From positions 1 through 32,559 of the forward strand of contig DASZZZ010000035.1 of NCBI GenBank assembly GCA_036260375.1: a stretch of 32,559 nucleotides of DNA, read 5' to 3'. The stretch comes from DASZZZ01 sp036260375. GTDB lineage: Bacteria > Actinomycetota > CADDZG01 > WHSQ01. Positions 23,890 through 31,011 of this stretch are shown piece by piece (within the stretch, counting starts at the first letter, position 1; each line of letters begins with the position of its first letter). The position numbers and the translations under genes were made by a program. Under the pieces are notes generated by a model. The model did not search any database. It had not been told where the DNA came from and was given only the letters and a program-made list of their open reading frames with translations.

Positions 23890-24027
23890 CTTCTCCTGCC
23901 CCAATCCGCACTTTGCGATACGCCCCGCTTCCAAGTGGCGAGTCGAACAGTTTCGAGCGGAGCGGTACGCGACGAGCGTATCGACATTGCGATCCGCCCG
24001 ACTACAGCCGGCCCCGTGAAAAAAGGC

Positions 24028-24063
24028 TTGACCGAGCCCCCTTCTAATGTGCTAAATCAGCAC
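24028..24063 (+). promoter_or_regulatory. Promoter and palindromic operator of Xre/IrrE gene
   Basis: TTGACC (24028-24033) is a good -35 box; a weak -10 CTAAAT (24052-24057) follows 18 bp later and ends 6 bp before GTG 24064. A perfect palindrome GTGCT-aaatc-AGCAC (24049-24063) covers the -10 box and abuts the start codon, well placed for autorepression by the Xre protein. Confidence 0.45.
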
Positions 24064-25179
24064 GTGCAGGAGCGGCGGCTACATGAGTGGGGGGAAATCG
24101 GGCGTCGAGTCGCTGAGGCGCGCCGGGCCGTCGGGCTGACGCAAGAGGATCTCGCCGAGGCGCTAGGCCTCGATCGGACGGCGGTCTCGAAAGTCGAGAG
24201 CGGAAAGCGAGAGATCGACTCGCTGGAGCTCGCCCGCTTGTCTCGCGTGCTGGCACGCCCGATCGATTGGTTTCTATACGAAGATGCTCCCGCACTCGTT
24301 AGCTATCGACGTGAGCTAGGCCCGTCCAGCGCCGCAGCTTCAGGTGAGCGACTACTGGACTCCCTCGTCCGAGACGTGGAACTCCTGCTCGAGCTGGGTC
24401 TACTGACGGCCACGGAACACTCAGAGCCGTTCGTCCCGGAAAACATAAGTGAGGCGGTGGACGCCGCAGCATCAGCTCGACGTATCGTCGGACAGCCTCA
24501 GGGCCCGATCTCGTCATTGGCTGATGTTGCCGAACGGCTCGGCGTCTTTGCTTTCTGTCACGAATTGCCACCCGGCGCTTTCGAGGGGGCCTACGTCAGT
24601 CTGCCGCAAGGGGGCGTTGCCTTGGTGGACGGCTCGCTTGAATTCGTTCGACGACGATTCACGCTCGCCCACGAACTCGGGCATCACTTCATGGGTGCCG
24701 ACTACGCCCTCGACTGGCGTCCGGGTCGGGATGAAGCAGGGCATGAGGCGCTTGTAAATGTCTTCGCCATCAACCTGCTAATCCCCCGGGATGACTTGGC
24801 AAGCCGGTGGCGGGATCTTCGCGGTTCGGCGGATGTCCGCGAATTTCTTCTCCGCACCAGCTTTGAATACCGCGTAAGTTGGTCAGCACTCTGCGCGCAT
24901 GCGCGCAACCTGGAGCTTATCGACGAATCGATGCATCGAGCATTGAGTTCACAGCTGCCCAAGCGCGCCGAGCTGATGGAACGAGGCTTGTACGTACTCG
25001 AAGACGTCCCGACTCCGTTGCTATCTCCAGCATTTGTGAGTGGAGTCCTTAAGGGGTACCGACAATTCAAGCTTGCTAGGGAACGTGCGCTCGAGATACT
25101 CCGGGGCACTTTAGCGGTCGATGACCTTCCGCAGCTTCCGCAGCTTCCGCTCGAGGCTTTGCGCAGTGAGTTCGATTGA
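24064..25179 (+). CDS. Xre-family HTH / IrrE-ImmA-like metallopeptidase
   Basis: A 371-residue protein. The N-terminal Xre HTH (about 13-67) reads VAEARRAVGLTQEDLAEALG then LDRTAVSKVESGKREIDSLE. The middle/C-terminal domain is IrrE/ImmA-like (PF06114) with RRRFTLAHELGHHFMGADY, giving the zinc motif HELGH (203-207), and EALVNVFAINLLIPRDDL supplying the usual downstream Glu region. Such proteins act as repressors that are inactivated by, or carry out, regulated proteolysis, or as antitoxins. GTG 24064 is chosen from promoter spacing and the first HTH residues. The 3' end overlaps the PIN gene by 14 bp. Base composition is clearly lower in GC than the flanks. Confidence 0.85.
   Translation: MQERRLHEWGEIGRRVAEARRAVGLTQEDLAEALGLDRTAVSKVESGKREIDSLELARLSRVLARPIDWFLYEDAPALVSYRRELGPSSAAASGERLLDSLVRDVELLLELGLLTATEHSEPFVPENISEAVDAAASARRIVGQPQGPISSLADVAERLGVFAFCHELPPGAFEGAYVSLPQGGVALVDGSLEFVRRRFTLAHELGHHFMGADYALDWRPGRDEAGHEALVNVFAINLLIPRDDLASRWRDLRGSADVREFLLRTSFEYRVSWSALCAHARNLELIDESMHRALSSQLPKRAELMERGLYVLEDVPTPLLSPAFVSGVLKGYRQFKLARERALEILRGTLAVDDLPQLPQLPLEALRSEFD
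25126..25149 (+). repeat. 9-bp tandem repeat in Xre/IrrE 3' end
   Basis: CTTCCGCAG is repeated 2.7 times and encodes Leu-Pro-Gln repeats near the C-terminus. Slippage here by 9 bp would change length but keep the frame. Confidence 0.7.
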
Positions 25180-25702
25180 TGACATCGTCTTCAACACGTC
25201 CCCACTCAGTCATTTCTCACGAGCGGGGCGGTTGGACGTACTGAGAAATCTGACGGAGGGGTGGAAGCGGCACGCTCCCACGGCGGTTCTAGATGAGATA
25301 CGAGATGGCGTGCCGAAGCATCCAGACCTTCGGACGTGCCTTGAAGCGGACTGGTTGTCTCGGGCGACAATTTCGACACTAGAAGAACTCTCTGTCTTTG
25401 CACAGTACGCGCGCGTCTTGGGCACCGGACCTCGTGGAGTCGGCGAAGCAAGCACACTCGCGTGGGCAGAACTTCACGGAGCCATGGCAATCGTTGATGA
25501 CGAGGCTGCGAAGCGCGTAGCGAAGACCCGCCACGTCGTCGTTCACGGAAGTCTTTGGCTCATTGTTCGAGGACTAAGGAACGGCGAGCTTGAAGACACT
25601 GCCGCGTGTGAGCTCGTCGATGCCCTTCGCTCTGCGTCAGCGGTATTTCCTTGCGATGGCAACTCGTTCCTTCGATGGGCTGACGAGAACGCGCTGCTTT
25701 GA
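25166..25702 (+). CDS. PIN-domain protein (DUF3368/VapC-like), likely toxin
   Basis: A 178-residue protein. VFNTSPLSHFSRAGRLDVLR is the N-terminal PIN motif, with Asn10 in place of the first Asp as in DUF3368-type proteins; VLDEIRDG (Glu44), GVGEASTLAWA (Glu94) and AMAIVDDEAAKRVAK (Asp111-Asp112) supply the remaining acidic residues. PIN proteins of this type are usually ribonuclease toxins. The GTG start lies inside the end of the Xre/IrrE gene (14-bp overlap), the tight coupling usual for toxin-antitoxin pairs. Which partner neutralises which is not known. The stop lies 9 bp from the truncated DUF892 remnant. Confidence 0.8.
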   Translation: MSSIDDIVFNTSPLSHFSRAGRLDVLRNLTEGWKRHAPTAVLDEIRDGVPKHPDLRTCLEADWLSRATISTLEELSVFAQYARVLGTGPRGVGEASTLAWAELHGAMAIVDDEAAKRVAKTRHVVVHGSLWLIVRGLRNGELEDTAACELVDALRSASAVFPCDGNSFLRWADENALL

Positions 25703-25822
25703 TCGCGTTGTGGCGTCGGTCGCGCGCGCGGCCATGTCGGAGAGGGCGTCAACGAGCCAGTGCTCGGCGTCGTAGACCTCGCGGAGCTGGTGCTCGAAGA
25801 GCTCTCTTGCCGTCCCAGCCAT
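25637..25822 (-). pseudogene. Truncated second DUF892 gene (5' fragment)
   Basis: Starting at ATG 25822, with GAGGAGG just upstream, the reading frame gives MAGTARELFEHQLREVYDAE and continues as DUF892 to codon 37 (position 25712). It then runs into unrelated sequence antisense to the PIN gene and stops at 25637. The rest of the gene (about 120 codons) is missing here. The fragment lies 16 bp after the stop of the F420 reductase gene, so its original setting was npdG followed by DUF892. A short 61-residue product could still be made. Confidence 0.8.
25712..25822 (-). repeat. 111-bp direct repeat, copy 2 (5' end of truncated DUF892 gene)
   Basis: See copy 1 at 23779-23889; same orientation, offset 1933 bp. 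Confidence 0.8.
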
Positions 25823-25838
25823 CTCGGCCTCCTCGGTG

Positions 25839-26522
25839 TCAGCGCGGGGGGTCGCCGATGCCCGTGACGCGGATGCCGGCGCGGTCGGTCCCGTAGCGGC
25901 GGTTGATGCCGACGAGCAGCGCCGTGATCGGCTCGACGATGCGCGCGGCCTCGAGGGGGCCGGCGTCGACGTAGCGCAGGCCCGCGATCGCCTCGACGAG
26001 CGCGCGCACCGCGGGCTTGCCGGCCTTCGCGCCGCACACGAGCACGTCGCCGTCGAGGGCGTGGTCGAGGTCCGCGAGCGCGTGTGCCGACAGCGAGTGG
26101 AACGCTGCGCACAGCGCCGTTCCCTTGGGCAGCAGCGACGCGGCGTGCTGCGCCGCAGAGCCCTGCCACACGCCGAGGACGTGCGTCGCCCGGCCCCCGA
26201 CGCCCGCGGCGAGCGGGACGGTGCAATCGACCACGACCGCGTTCTCGCGCAGCGACTCGGCGACCGACTTGTACAGCGCGGCCTGGCCCGCGAACGGCAC
26301 GGTCGCGACGACGACGTCCGCGGACGCGGCAGCGTCGGGGTTCTCGGCGCCGTCGACGCGGGCGCCGGGCACGCGCTCGGCGAGCCGCTGCGCCGCGGCC
26401 TCGGCGCGGCCCGCGTCGCGCGACCCGACGACGACCTCGATGCCGGCCGCGGCCCAGCGCGCGCCGAGGCCAAAGCCCTCCTCGCCGGTGCCTCCGAGGA
26501 CCGCGACGCGCTCAACTACCAC
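25839..26522 (-). CDS. npdG: NADPH:F420 oxidoreductase-like protein
   Basis: A 227-residue Rossmann protein. RVAVLGGTGEEGFGLGARWA is the nucleotide-binding motif in the form typical of NADPH-dependent F420 reductase; VVVGSRDAGRAEAAAQRL, VVVATVPFAGQAAL, GTALCAAFHSLSAHAL and ALLVGINRRYG follow the family along its length. It moves hydride between NADP(H) and coenzyme F420 in the cytoplasm. Base composition is high in GC, like the host genes, although acquired DNA lies on both sides. GTG 26522 is the first plausible start; no Shine-Dalgarno sequence is seen, and cassette B may have displaced the original upstream region. Confidence 0.87.
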   Translation of the reverse strand: MVVERVAVLGGTGEEGFGLGARWAAAGIEVVVGSRDAGRAEAAAQRLAERVPGARVDGAENPDAAASADVVVATVPFAGQAALYKSVAESLRENAVVVDCTVPLAAGVGGRATHVLGVWQGSAAQHAASLLPKGTALCAAFHSLSAHALADLDHALDGDVLVCGAKAGKPAVRALVEAIAGLRYVDAGPLEAARIVEPITALLVGINRRYGTDRAGIRVTGIGDPPR

Positions 26523-26523
26523 T

Positions 26524-26537
26524 ATTGATCCATCAAT
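26524..26537. repeat. 14-bp palindrome upstream of npdG
   Basis: ATTGAT-CC-ATCAAT is perfectly symmetric and sits 1 bp upstream of the npdG start codon, in the 43-bp gap to the ATPase stop. It may be an operator or a junction scar. Confidence 0.5.
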
Positions 26538-26565
26538 GGCTCGTCTCCCTCCGTCACGGCGATCC

Positions 26566-29019
26566 TCAAGCCCTTGCGACAAGATTCCAATTGATACCTC
26601 CGCACGCACACTTGACGGCCGAGTGAACTCGATTCTGGAGGTTTAGGTTGAGCAGGCTTTGACATTGAGCGCATCGAAACAAGTCGAAGAAGTCTCTCAT
26701 CGCCTCTACCATGGGGCGAAAATCGGGCACAGAGAACGCCGCCCAGGCGTTGTAGTGGACACTGTCGTTGACTAGCCAACTCTCCATCTGCAGACGCGCG
26801 ACAGTCTGAGCGACTGTGCTTTCGATTTCTGCCAGGTCGTCAAGCACGTCCGATTGATTCCACGAATTCGCGGCGCGCTTCGCCTCCTTTAGAAGCGATC
26901 GGAGTCGTGATACGGCGGCTGGTGCCAAGTCGCCCAACTCCCATTGACCCGTTGTCGAGAATCGGACGGGCGCGCGAAGCCGTTCACATACTTGTTGACA
27001 GAATTCTTCGGCACCCCGCCGCAGGGTGGCTGCCGCGCTCGCGACATTACCGACGGAGAGGCTGTGCTCCACCTGCTCTAGGACGTCCCCAGCCGAGAGC
27101 GTTCGAGGGCCGCTCTCGACGTTCCAGCCGAACAGCTGAACCATGTTGGCTGAAGTGACCATGCCCTCGGTCCGGAGCTGGCTCGCCCACGTTCGATCGT
27201 GTGTAGTAATAATGAACTGACAATCGCCAAACTCCGTCTGGAGGAGCCGCGCGAATTGACGCCTGTGCTCCGAGTCAACAGACATCACGACGTCATCTAA
27301 CAGGACCATGTTCGAGCTCGCGCCAGCGAGCCGTTCGTAAAGTGTCAAGAATAGGCAAACCCCCATACTGTCTTGATGTCCTTCGCTGTGGAGTGCGTGG
27401 GGCGGGTGCGATCCACGTCCGTAGAAGTCCACCTCGAAATTGAGGCCCGCCTCCTTGGGCAGAAGATGGGCGGCAAAGTGGCCTTCATCGGGTCCGTGGA
27501 GCTCGCGATACAACTCTGTGAAGCGCTCCTCTATGCTGACGTACAGTTCGTGTAATACGCCTTCTTGTGCCTTGCAGAAGGCAGCATGTAGTTTCGATCC
27601 CCGCCTCGCCACGACTTGGCGCTTATCGACAAGATTCTGCGCATCCTCCACAAGGGCAAGAACCTGCTCCACTCTCGTTAGAGCATCCCACGCCTCCTGC
27701 TGCGGCGCGACAGCTTTCGCTCCCCCACGCACGTCACTCAGAGCCGCTTCGACGGCCCGAGACGTGTCGTCGTTAACCGGCATGGGAAAGTCGTCGTCTA
27801 GGGTAGGACGCGCGATCACAGTCTCGGGGTCTCCGCTCAGTATCGCCAACAAGCCCTTAGCTTGATCTCTCATGTTCGATAGTTCCGCTCGATACTGTGG
27901 TAGCGCTCCTGGCATCCGCACGACGATCGTCAACAGTTGGTCGACTGCGGCGGCGATTGTCCGAAGTATCGTGCACGCCCTGTTCCGTGAAGTGTCGAAC
28001 ACACCGACTCTGCTGTGTACCGCAGACGCCTTCGAGAACGCGGTCCTTAGTCGACTATCGAGTACGCCCACAGGCCAACTCTCGTCACAGAGCGGGCACT
28101 TTCCGTCATCCTTCAACAGTTCCAAACCCAGCCGCAAGAGTTCTCTGCGTCGGTACTCTCTTAGGAGCACAGGGTCCGACCGAATCTCGCTACATGCCTT
28201 TATCGCTCTCGACATGTTGTCTTGAAGCTCGGCTTGCATCGTGGGTGAACAGACATCGCGCAGCGAAGCGGCCAGATCATCAAGCTGCTTCGTTGTCACT
28301 GGGACCGTCCTAGTCGTCGACGGTAGAGGTACGTTCTCCTTTATGAGACTGCCCTGGAGCATCGGGATAGCTGCAGCGCCGAGTTCTGCTCGACTTCGAT
28401 TGACGAACTCCAGGACATTCTCTCGCGTCGCCCTCGTCACGCCGAGAATGGGCGCGAATCGCGCGGCGGCCTGTTGTAGGGCGTCGATCGCCGCGTTGAG
28501 CTCACGTTCAGCGCGGTGCTTGATATTCACAAGAGTCTTCCGTGTCGTCTCCATATCGACGAGGTTGAGCAGAATTCGCATTTGCTCGGCTCTCGTCCCA
28601 GCGTCCGACGTGACGAAGCGCAAGATCTCGCGTCTGGTTAGGACGTACTGTCCTCTTTTCAAATCCTCTAGATACGCGGAGACCTCCGGCGAGGATGGCG
28701 ACGTCTCTACGACCCCCGGCGCACTCAAACGGCGTCGTATTTCGACTCTCTCACCGCTTTCAGCAGAAACAACAGCTTCCACGTAGGCATCCTTCGGCGA
28801 AGTATCGATGTGAGGACCATGTCGTTTGAGCGTGATACCGGCGGTGCCCTCGCCCATGAGCCGGATCATTCTTCCGGTCAAGAGGAAGTCGAGAGCGTCA
28901 ATCACGGCGCTTTTCCCCGATCCATTTGGGCCCCATATGACGACGTTGCGTCCCTCCGGACGCAACGTCATGTGCCGGATACCGCGGACGTTATGGATTT
29001 CGAGGGTTTGAAGCCTCAC
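26566..29019 (-). CDS. Rad50/SMC-like ATPase with zinc motifs, putative defence protein
   Basis: An 817-residue ATPase. Walker A GPNGSGKS (about 30-37) follows LEIHNVRGIRHMTL; ALHSEGHQDSMGVCLFLTLY resembles the ABC signature; NMVLLDDVVMSVDSEHRRQF is Walker B; CQFIITTHDRTWA holds the H-loop. The middle region is helical with only moderate coiled-coil length and a CPLCDESW hook-like Cys pair near 300. Unusually, the ATPase head is followed by about 180 more residues ending in a zinc ribbon (RCAQCQ and KCACGG). RecF/Rad50-type ATPases with extra domains are common in phage-defence systems (Lamassu and relatives), but I cannot place this one. The GTG start overlaps the upstream small gene by 4 bp (GTGA). 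Confidence 0.82.
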   Translation of the reverse strand: MRLQTLEIHNVRGIRHMTLRPEGRNVVIWGPNGSGKSAVIDALDFLLTGRMIRLMGEGTAGITLKRHGPHIDTSPKDAYVEAVVSAESGERVEIRRRLSAPGVVETSPSSPEVSAYLEDLKRGQYVLTRREILRFVTSDAGTRAEQMRILLNLVDMETTRKTLVNIKHRAERELNAAIDALQQAAARFAPILGVTRATRENVLEFVNRSRAELGAAAIPMLQGSLIKENVPLPSTTRTVPVTTKQLDDLAASLRDVCSPTMQAELQDNMSRAIKACSEIRSDPVLLREYRRRELLRLGLELLKDDGKCPLCDESWPVGVLDSRLRTAFSKASAVHSRVGVFDTSRNRACTILRTIAAAVDQLLTIVVRMPGALPQYRAELSNMRDQAKGLLAILSGDPETVIARPTLDDDFPMPVNDDTSRAVEAALSDVRGGAKAVAPQQEAWDALTRVEQVLALVEDAQNLVDKRQVVARRGSKLHAAFCKAQEGVLHELYVSIEERFTELYRELHGPDEGHFAAHLLPKEAGLNFEVDFYGRGSHPPHALHSEGHQDSMGVCLFLTLYERLAGASSNMVLLDDVVMSVDSEHRRQFARLLQTEFGDCQFIITTHDRTWASQLRTEGMVTSANMVQLFGWNVESGPRTLSAGDVLEQVEHSLSVGNVASAAATLRRGAEEFCQQVCERLRAPVRFSTTGQWELGDLAPAAVSRLRSLLKEAKRAANSWNQSDVLDDLAEIESTVAQTVARLQMESWLVNDSVHYNAWAAFSVPDFRPMVEAMRDFFDLFRCAQCQSLLNLNLQNRVHSAVKCACGGINWNLVARA

Positions 29020-29357
29020 GACGCGTTGTGCTGCTGCAAGAGGCGGTGCAGTCTGGTTGCGTGGGAGAAGCGGCGCTCCGCGGCGACATGTTTCAGCGAT
29101 GAAAGGAGCGCAGGAGGGAAGTCGTCGTCGTCCTCTAGCAACTCAAGCATCCGCGCGAGAGTGACGTCCAGAAGCCCTGTCCTCTTAGTGTGCGCTCCGC
29201 GTTCGATGTCGCCGCCCATTGCGCGATTCAAGCGCATCGCCGGGTGCAGTGCCAAGCCACGTAGACACCGATGAAAGTGCCTTCGGTCATCGGCGCTCGG
29301 CAGCAACCCGAGCACGACGGCGACAGTCCTGCATCTCTCCGAATGGGCTGCCTCCAA
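29016..29357 (-). CDS. Small helical protein of unknown function coupled to the ATPase
   Basis: Up to 113 residues, not recognised. The core DDRRHFHRCLRGLALHPAMR, GLLDVTLARMLELLEDDDDF and ALLSSLKHVAAERRF reads as amphipathic helices. The stop overlaps the ATPase start (GTGA), so the two are translated together and probably form a complex, much as small middle components accompany SMC-like ATPases in three-component defence systems (analogy only). The start is uncertain: TTG 29357 is the longest; GTG 29315 (VLGLLPSADD) is also plausible. The mutase stop is only 16 bp upstream, leaving little room for a promoter. Confidence 0.6.
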   Translation of the reverse strand: MEAAHSERCRTVAVVLGLLPSADDRRHFHRCLRGLALHPAMRLNRAMGGDIERGAHTKRTGLLDVTLARMLELLEDDDDFPPALLSSLKHVAAERRFSHATRLHRLLQQHNAS

Positions 29358-29373
29358 CGGCGCTCGACGGCCG

Positions 29374-30954
29374 TCACAGCGCCTTCGGCTCGTACTCGCC
29401 GAAGACGCCGCGCAGCACGTCGGATACCTCGCCGAGCGTCGCGTACGCCGCGAGCGCGTCGCGCATCGGATAGAGCACGTTGTCGCTGCCGCGCGCGGCC
29501 TCCTCGAGCGCCTTCAGCGCGGCGTCGACCGCGCCCTGGTCTCGCTCGCGCCGCACGCGCTCGAGCCGGTCGCGCTGACGGCGCGCCAGAGCGGGATCGA
29601 GCTCGTAGATCTCGACGGGCTCGTCGTCGTCGGACGAGAACCGGTTGACGCCGACCACGACGCGCTCGCCCGACTCGACCCCCTGGGCTATGCGGTAGGC
29701 GGAGTCCTCGATCTCCGCCTTCATCCAACCGGACTCGATCGCCTCGACCGCGCCGCCCATCGCGTCGATGCGGTCGATGTACTCCTGCGCCCGCCGTTCG
29801 ATCTCGTTGGTAAGGGACTCGACGAACCACGAGCCGCCGAGCGGGTCGACGGTGTCGGTGACGCCGGACTCGTAGCCGATGACCTGCTGCGTCCGCAGCG
29901 CGATCGTGGCCGCCTTCTGGCTCGGCAGCGCGAGCGCCTCGTCGAACGAGTTCGTGTGCAGCGACTGCGTCCCGCCGAGCACCGCGGCGAGCGCCTCGAG
30001 TGCCGTGCGAACGACGTTGTTCTCCGGCTGCTGCGCGGTCAGCGTCGCGCCGCCCGTTTGCGTGTGGAAGCGGAGCATCATCGACTTCGGGTTCGTGGCG
30101 CCGAAGCGCTCTCGCATGATGCGCGCCCACAGCCTGCGGGCGGCCCTGAACTTGGCGACTTCCTCGAAGAAGTTCATGTGGCACGCGAAGAAGAACGACA
30201 GCCGGGGACCGAAGTCGTCGACGTCGAGACCGGCTTCGCGCGCCGCCTCGACGTACGCGATGCCATCGGCAAGCGTGAACGCGACCTCCTGCACCGCCGT
30301 CGATCCCGCCTCGCGCATGTGGTAGCCGCTGATCGAGATCGTGTTCCAGCGCGGCAGCCGCTCCCGGCAGTACGCGAACAGGTCGGTGATGACGCGCATC
30401 GACGGCCGCGGCGGATAGATGTACGTCCCACGCGCCGTGTACTCCTTGAGGATGTCGTTCTGGACCGTGCCGGTGATGCGCTCCGGCGGCACGCCCTGCT
30501 TCTCGGCGACGAGCTCGTAGAGCAGCAGCAGGATGGCGGCCGTCGCGTTGATCGTCATCGACGTCGACACCTCGTCGAGCGGGATGCCGTCCAGCAGCGC
30601 CTCCATGTCGGCGAGCGAGTCGATGGCGACGCCGACGCGCCCGACCTCGGCGGCGGCCATCGGATGGTCGGAGTCGTAGCCCATCTGCGTCGGCAGGTCG
30701 AACGCGACCGACAGTCCCGTCTGGCCCGCGGAGAGGAGGTAGCGGAAGCGCGCGTTGGTCTCCTCGGCGCTGCCGAACCCGGCGTACTGGCGCATCGTCC
30801 ACAGCCGCCGCCGGTACATCTCGCCGTAGACGCCGCGCGTGAACGGGAAGTCGCCCGGCGCGCCGAGATCGGCTCCGGGATCGAGCGCGACCGACTCGGG
30901 CCCGTAGAGGGGCAGCACCTCGATGCCCGAATCCGTGCGCCGTTCTTGGGTCAC
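29374..30954 (-). CDS. Methylmalonyl-CoA mutase, catalytic domain only
   Basis: A 526-residue mutase TIM-barrel domain: RQYAGFGSAEETNARFRYLL, GLSVAFDLPTQMGYDSDHP, TGTVQNDILKEYTARGTYIY, SISGYHMREAGSTAVQEV and LHTNSFDEALALPSQ. The substrate-specifying residues of methylmalonyl-CoA mutase (Tyr89 in RQYAG, Arg207 in ARGTY, His244 in SGYHM; P. shermanii numbering, counted back from the His) are conserved, arguing against isobutyryl- or 2-hydroxyisobutyryl-CoA mutase. There is no C-terminal B12-binding domain (DxHxxG), so a separate small subunit encoded elsewhere is required. GTG 30954 is chosen because TAGCAT ends 7 bp upstream. Product succinyl-CoA feeds the TCA cycle beside sdh. Confidence 0.9.
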   Translation of the reverse strand: MTQERRTDSGIEVLPLYGPESVALDPGADLGAPGDFPFTRGVYGEMYRRRLWTMRQYAGFGSAEETNARFRYLLSAGQTGLSVAFDLPTQMGYDSDHPMAAAEVGRVGVAIDSLADMEALLDGIPLDEVSTSMTINATAAILLLLYELVAEKQGVPPERITGTVQNDILKEYTARGTYIYPPRPSMRVITDLFAYCRERLPRWNTISISGYHMREAGSTAVQEVAFTLADGIAYVEAAREAGLDVDDFGPRLSFFFACHMNFFEEVAKFRAARRLWARIMRERFGATNPKSMMLRFHTQTGGATLTAQQPENNVVRTALEALAAVLGGTQSLHTNSFDEALALPSQKAATIALRTQQVIGYESGVTDTVDPLGGSWFVESLTNEIERRAQEYIDRIDAMGGAVEAIESGWMKAEIEDSAYRIAQGVESGERVVVGVNRFSSDDDEPVEIYELDPALARRQRDRLERVRRERDQGAVDAALKALEEAARGSDNVLYPMRDALAAYATLGEVSDVLRGVFGEYEPKAL

Positions 30955-30961
30955 GGCCACA

Positions 30962-30967
30962 ATGCTA
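30962..30967 (-). promoter_or_regulatory. -10 box of mutase gene
   Basis: TAGCAT on the minus strand, 7 bp before GTG 30954; leaderless-type spacing with no Shine-Dalgarno sequence. Confidence 0.4.
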
Positions 30968-30996
30968 AAGGCTCCGTGGCGAACGCACGCGGGCGT

Positions 30997-31002
30997 TAGG
31001 AT
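30997..31002 (+). promoter_or_regulatory. -10 box of sdhD
   Basis: TAGGAT on the plus strand, 9 bp before ATG 31012; same hexamer as ahead of 21105. Confidence 0.4.
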
Positions 31003-31011
31003 TCGTCCGGC

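Larger units (their letters stand above)
23890..25711. mobile_element. Lower-GC Xre-IrrE/PIN cassette (acquired module A)
   Basis: The stretch from about 24000 to 25700 uses AT-richer codons than the flanks and encodes a Xre/metallopeptidase and a PIN protein. It lies between the two copies of the DUF892 5' end. No integrase, transposase or terminal inverted repeat is visible, so mobility is inferred from composition and the duplicated flank. The exact left edge is unclear; 23890-24027 holds no gene. Confidence 0.5.
26523..29373. mobile_element. Lower-GC ATPase cassette (acquired module B)
   Basis: The two-gene unit 26566-29357 has visibly lower GC and different codon choice from npdG and the mutase gene on either side. 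An 11-bp near-repeat (CCGTCACGGCG at 26551-26561 and CCGTCACAGCG at 29371-29381) marks both edges. No recombinase gene is present. Edges and mechanism are inferred. Confidence 0.4.

Noticed and set aside
25703..25822. Considered as an independent small gene
   Set aside because: It matches the DUF892 5' end up to codon 37 and then runs into unrelated sequence, so it is a truncated copy.
29228..30802. Minus-strand open frame continuing past the mutase stop
   Set aside because: It is the +1 shadow of the mutase and has no motifs of its own.
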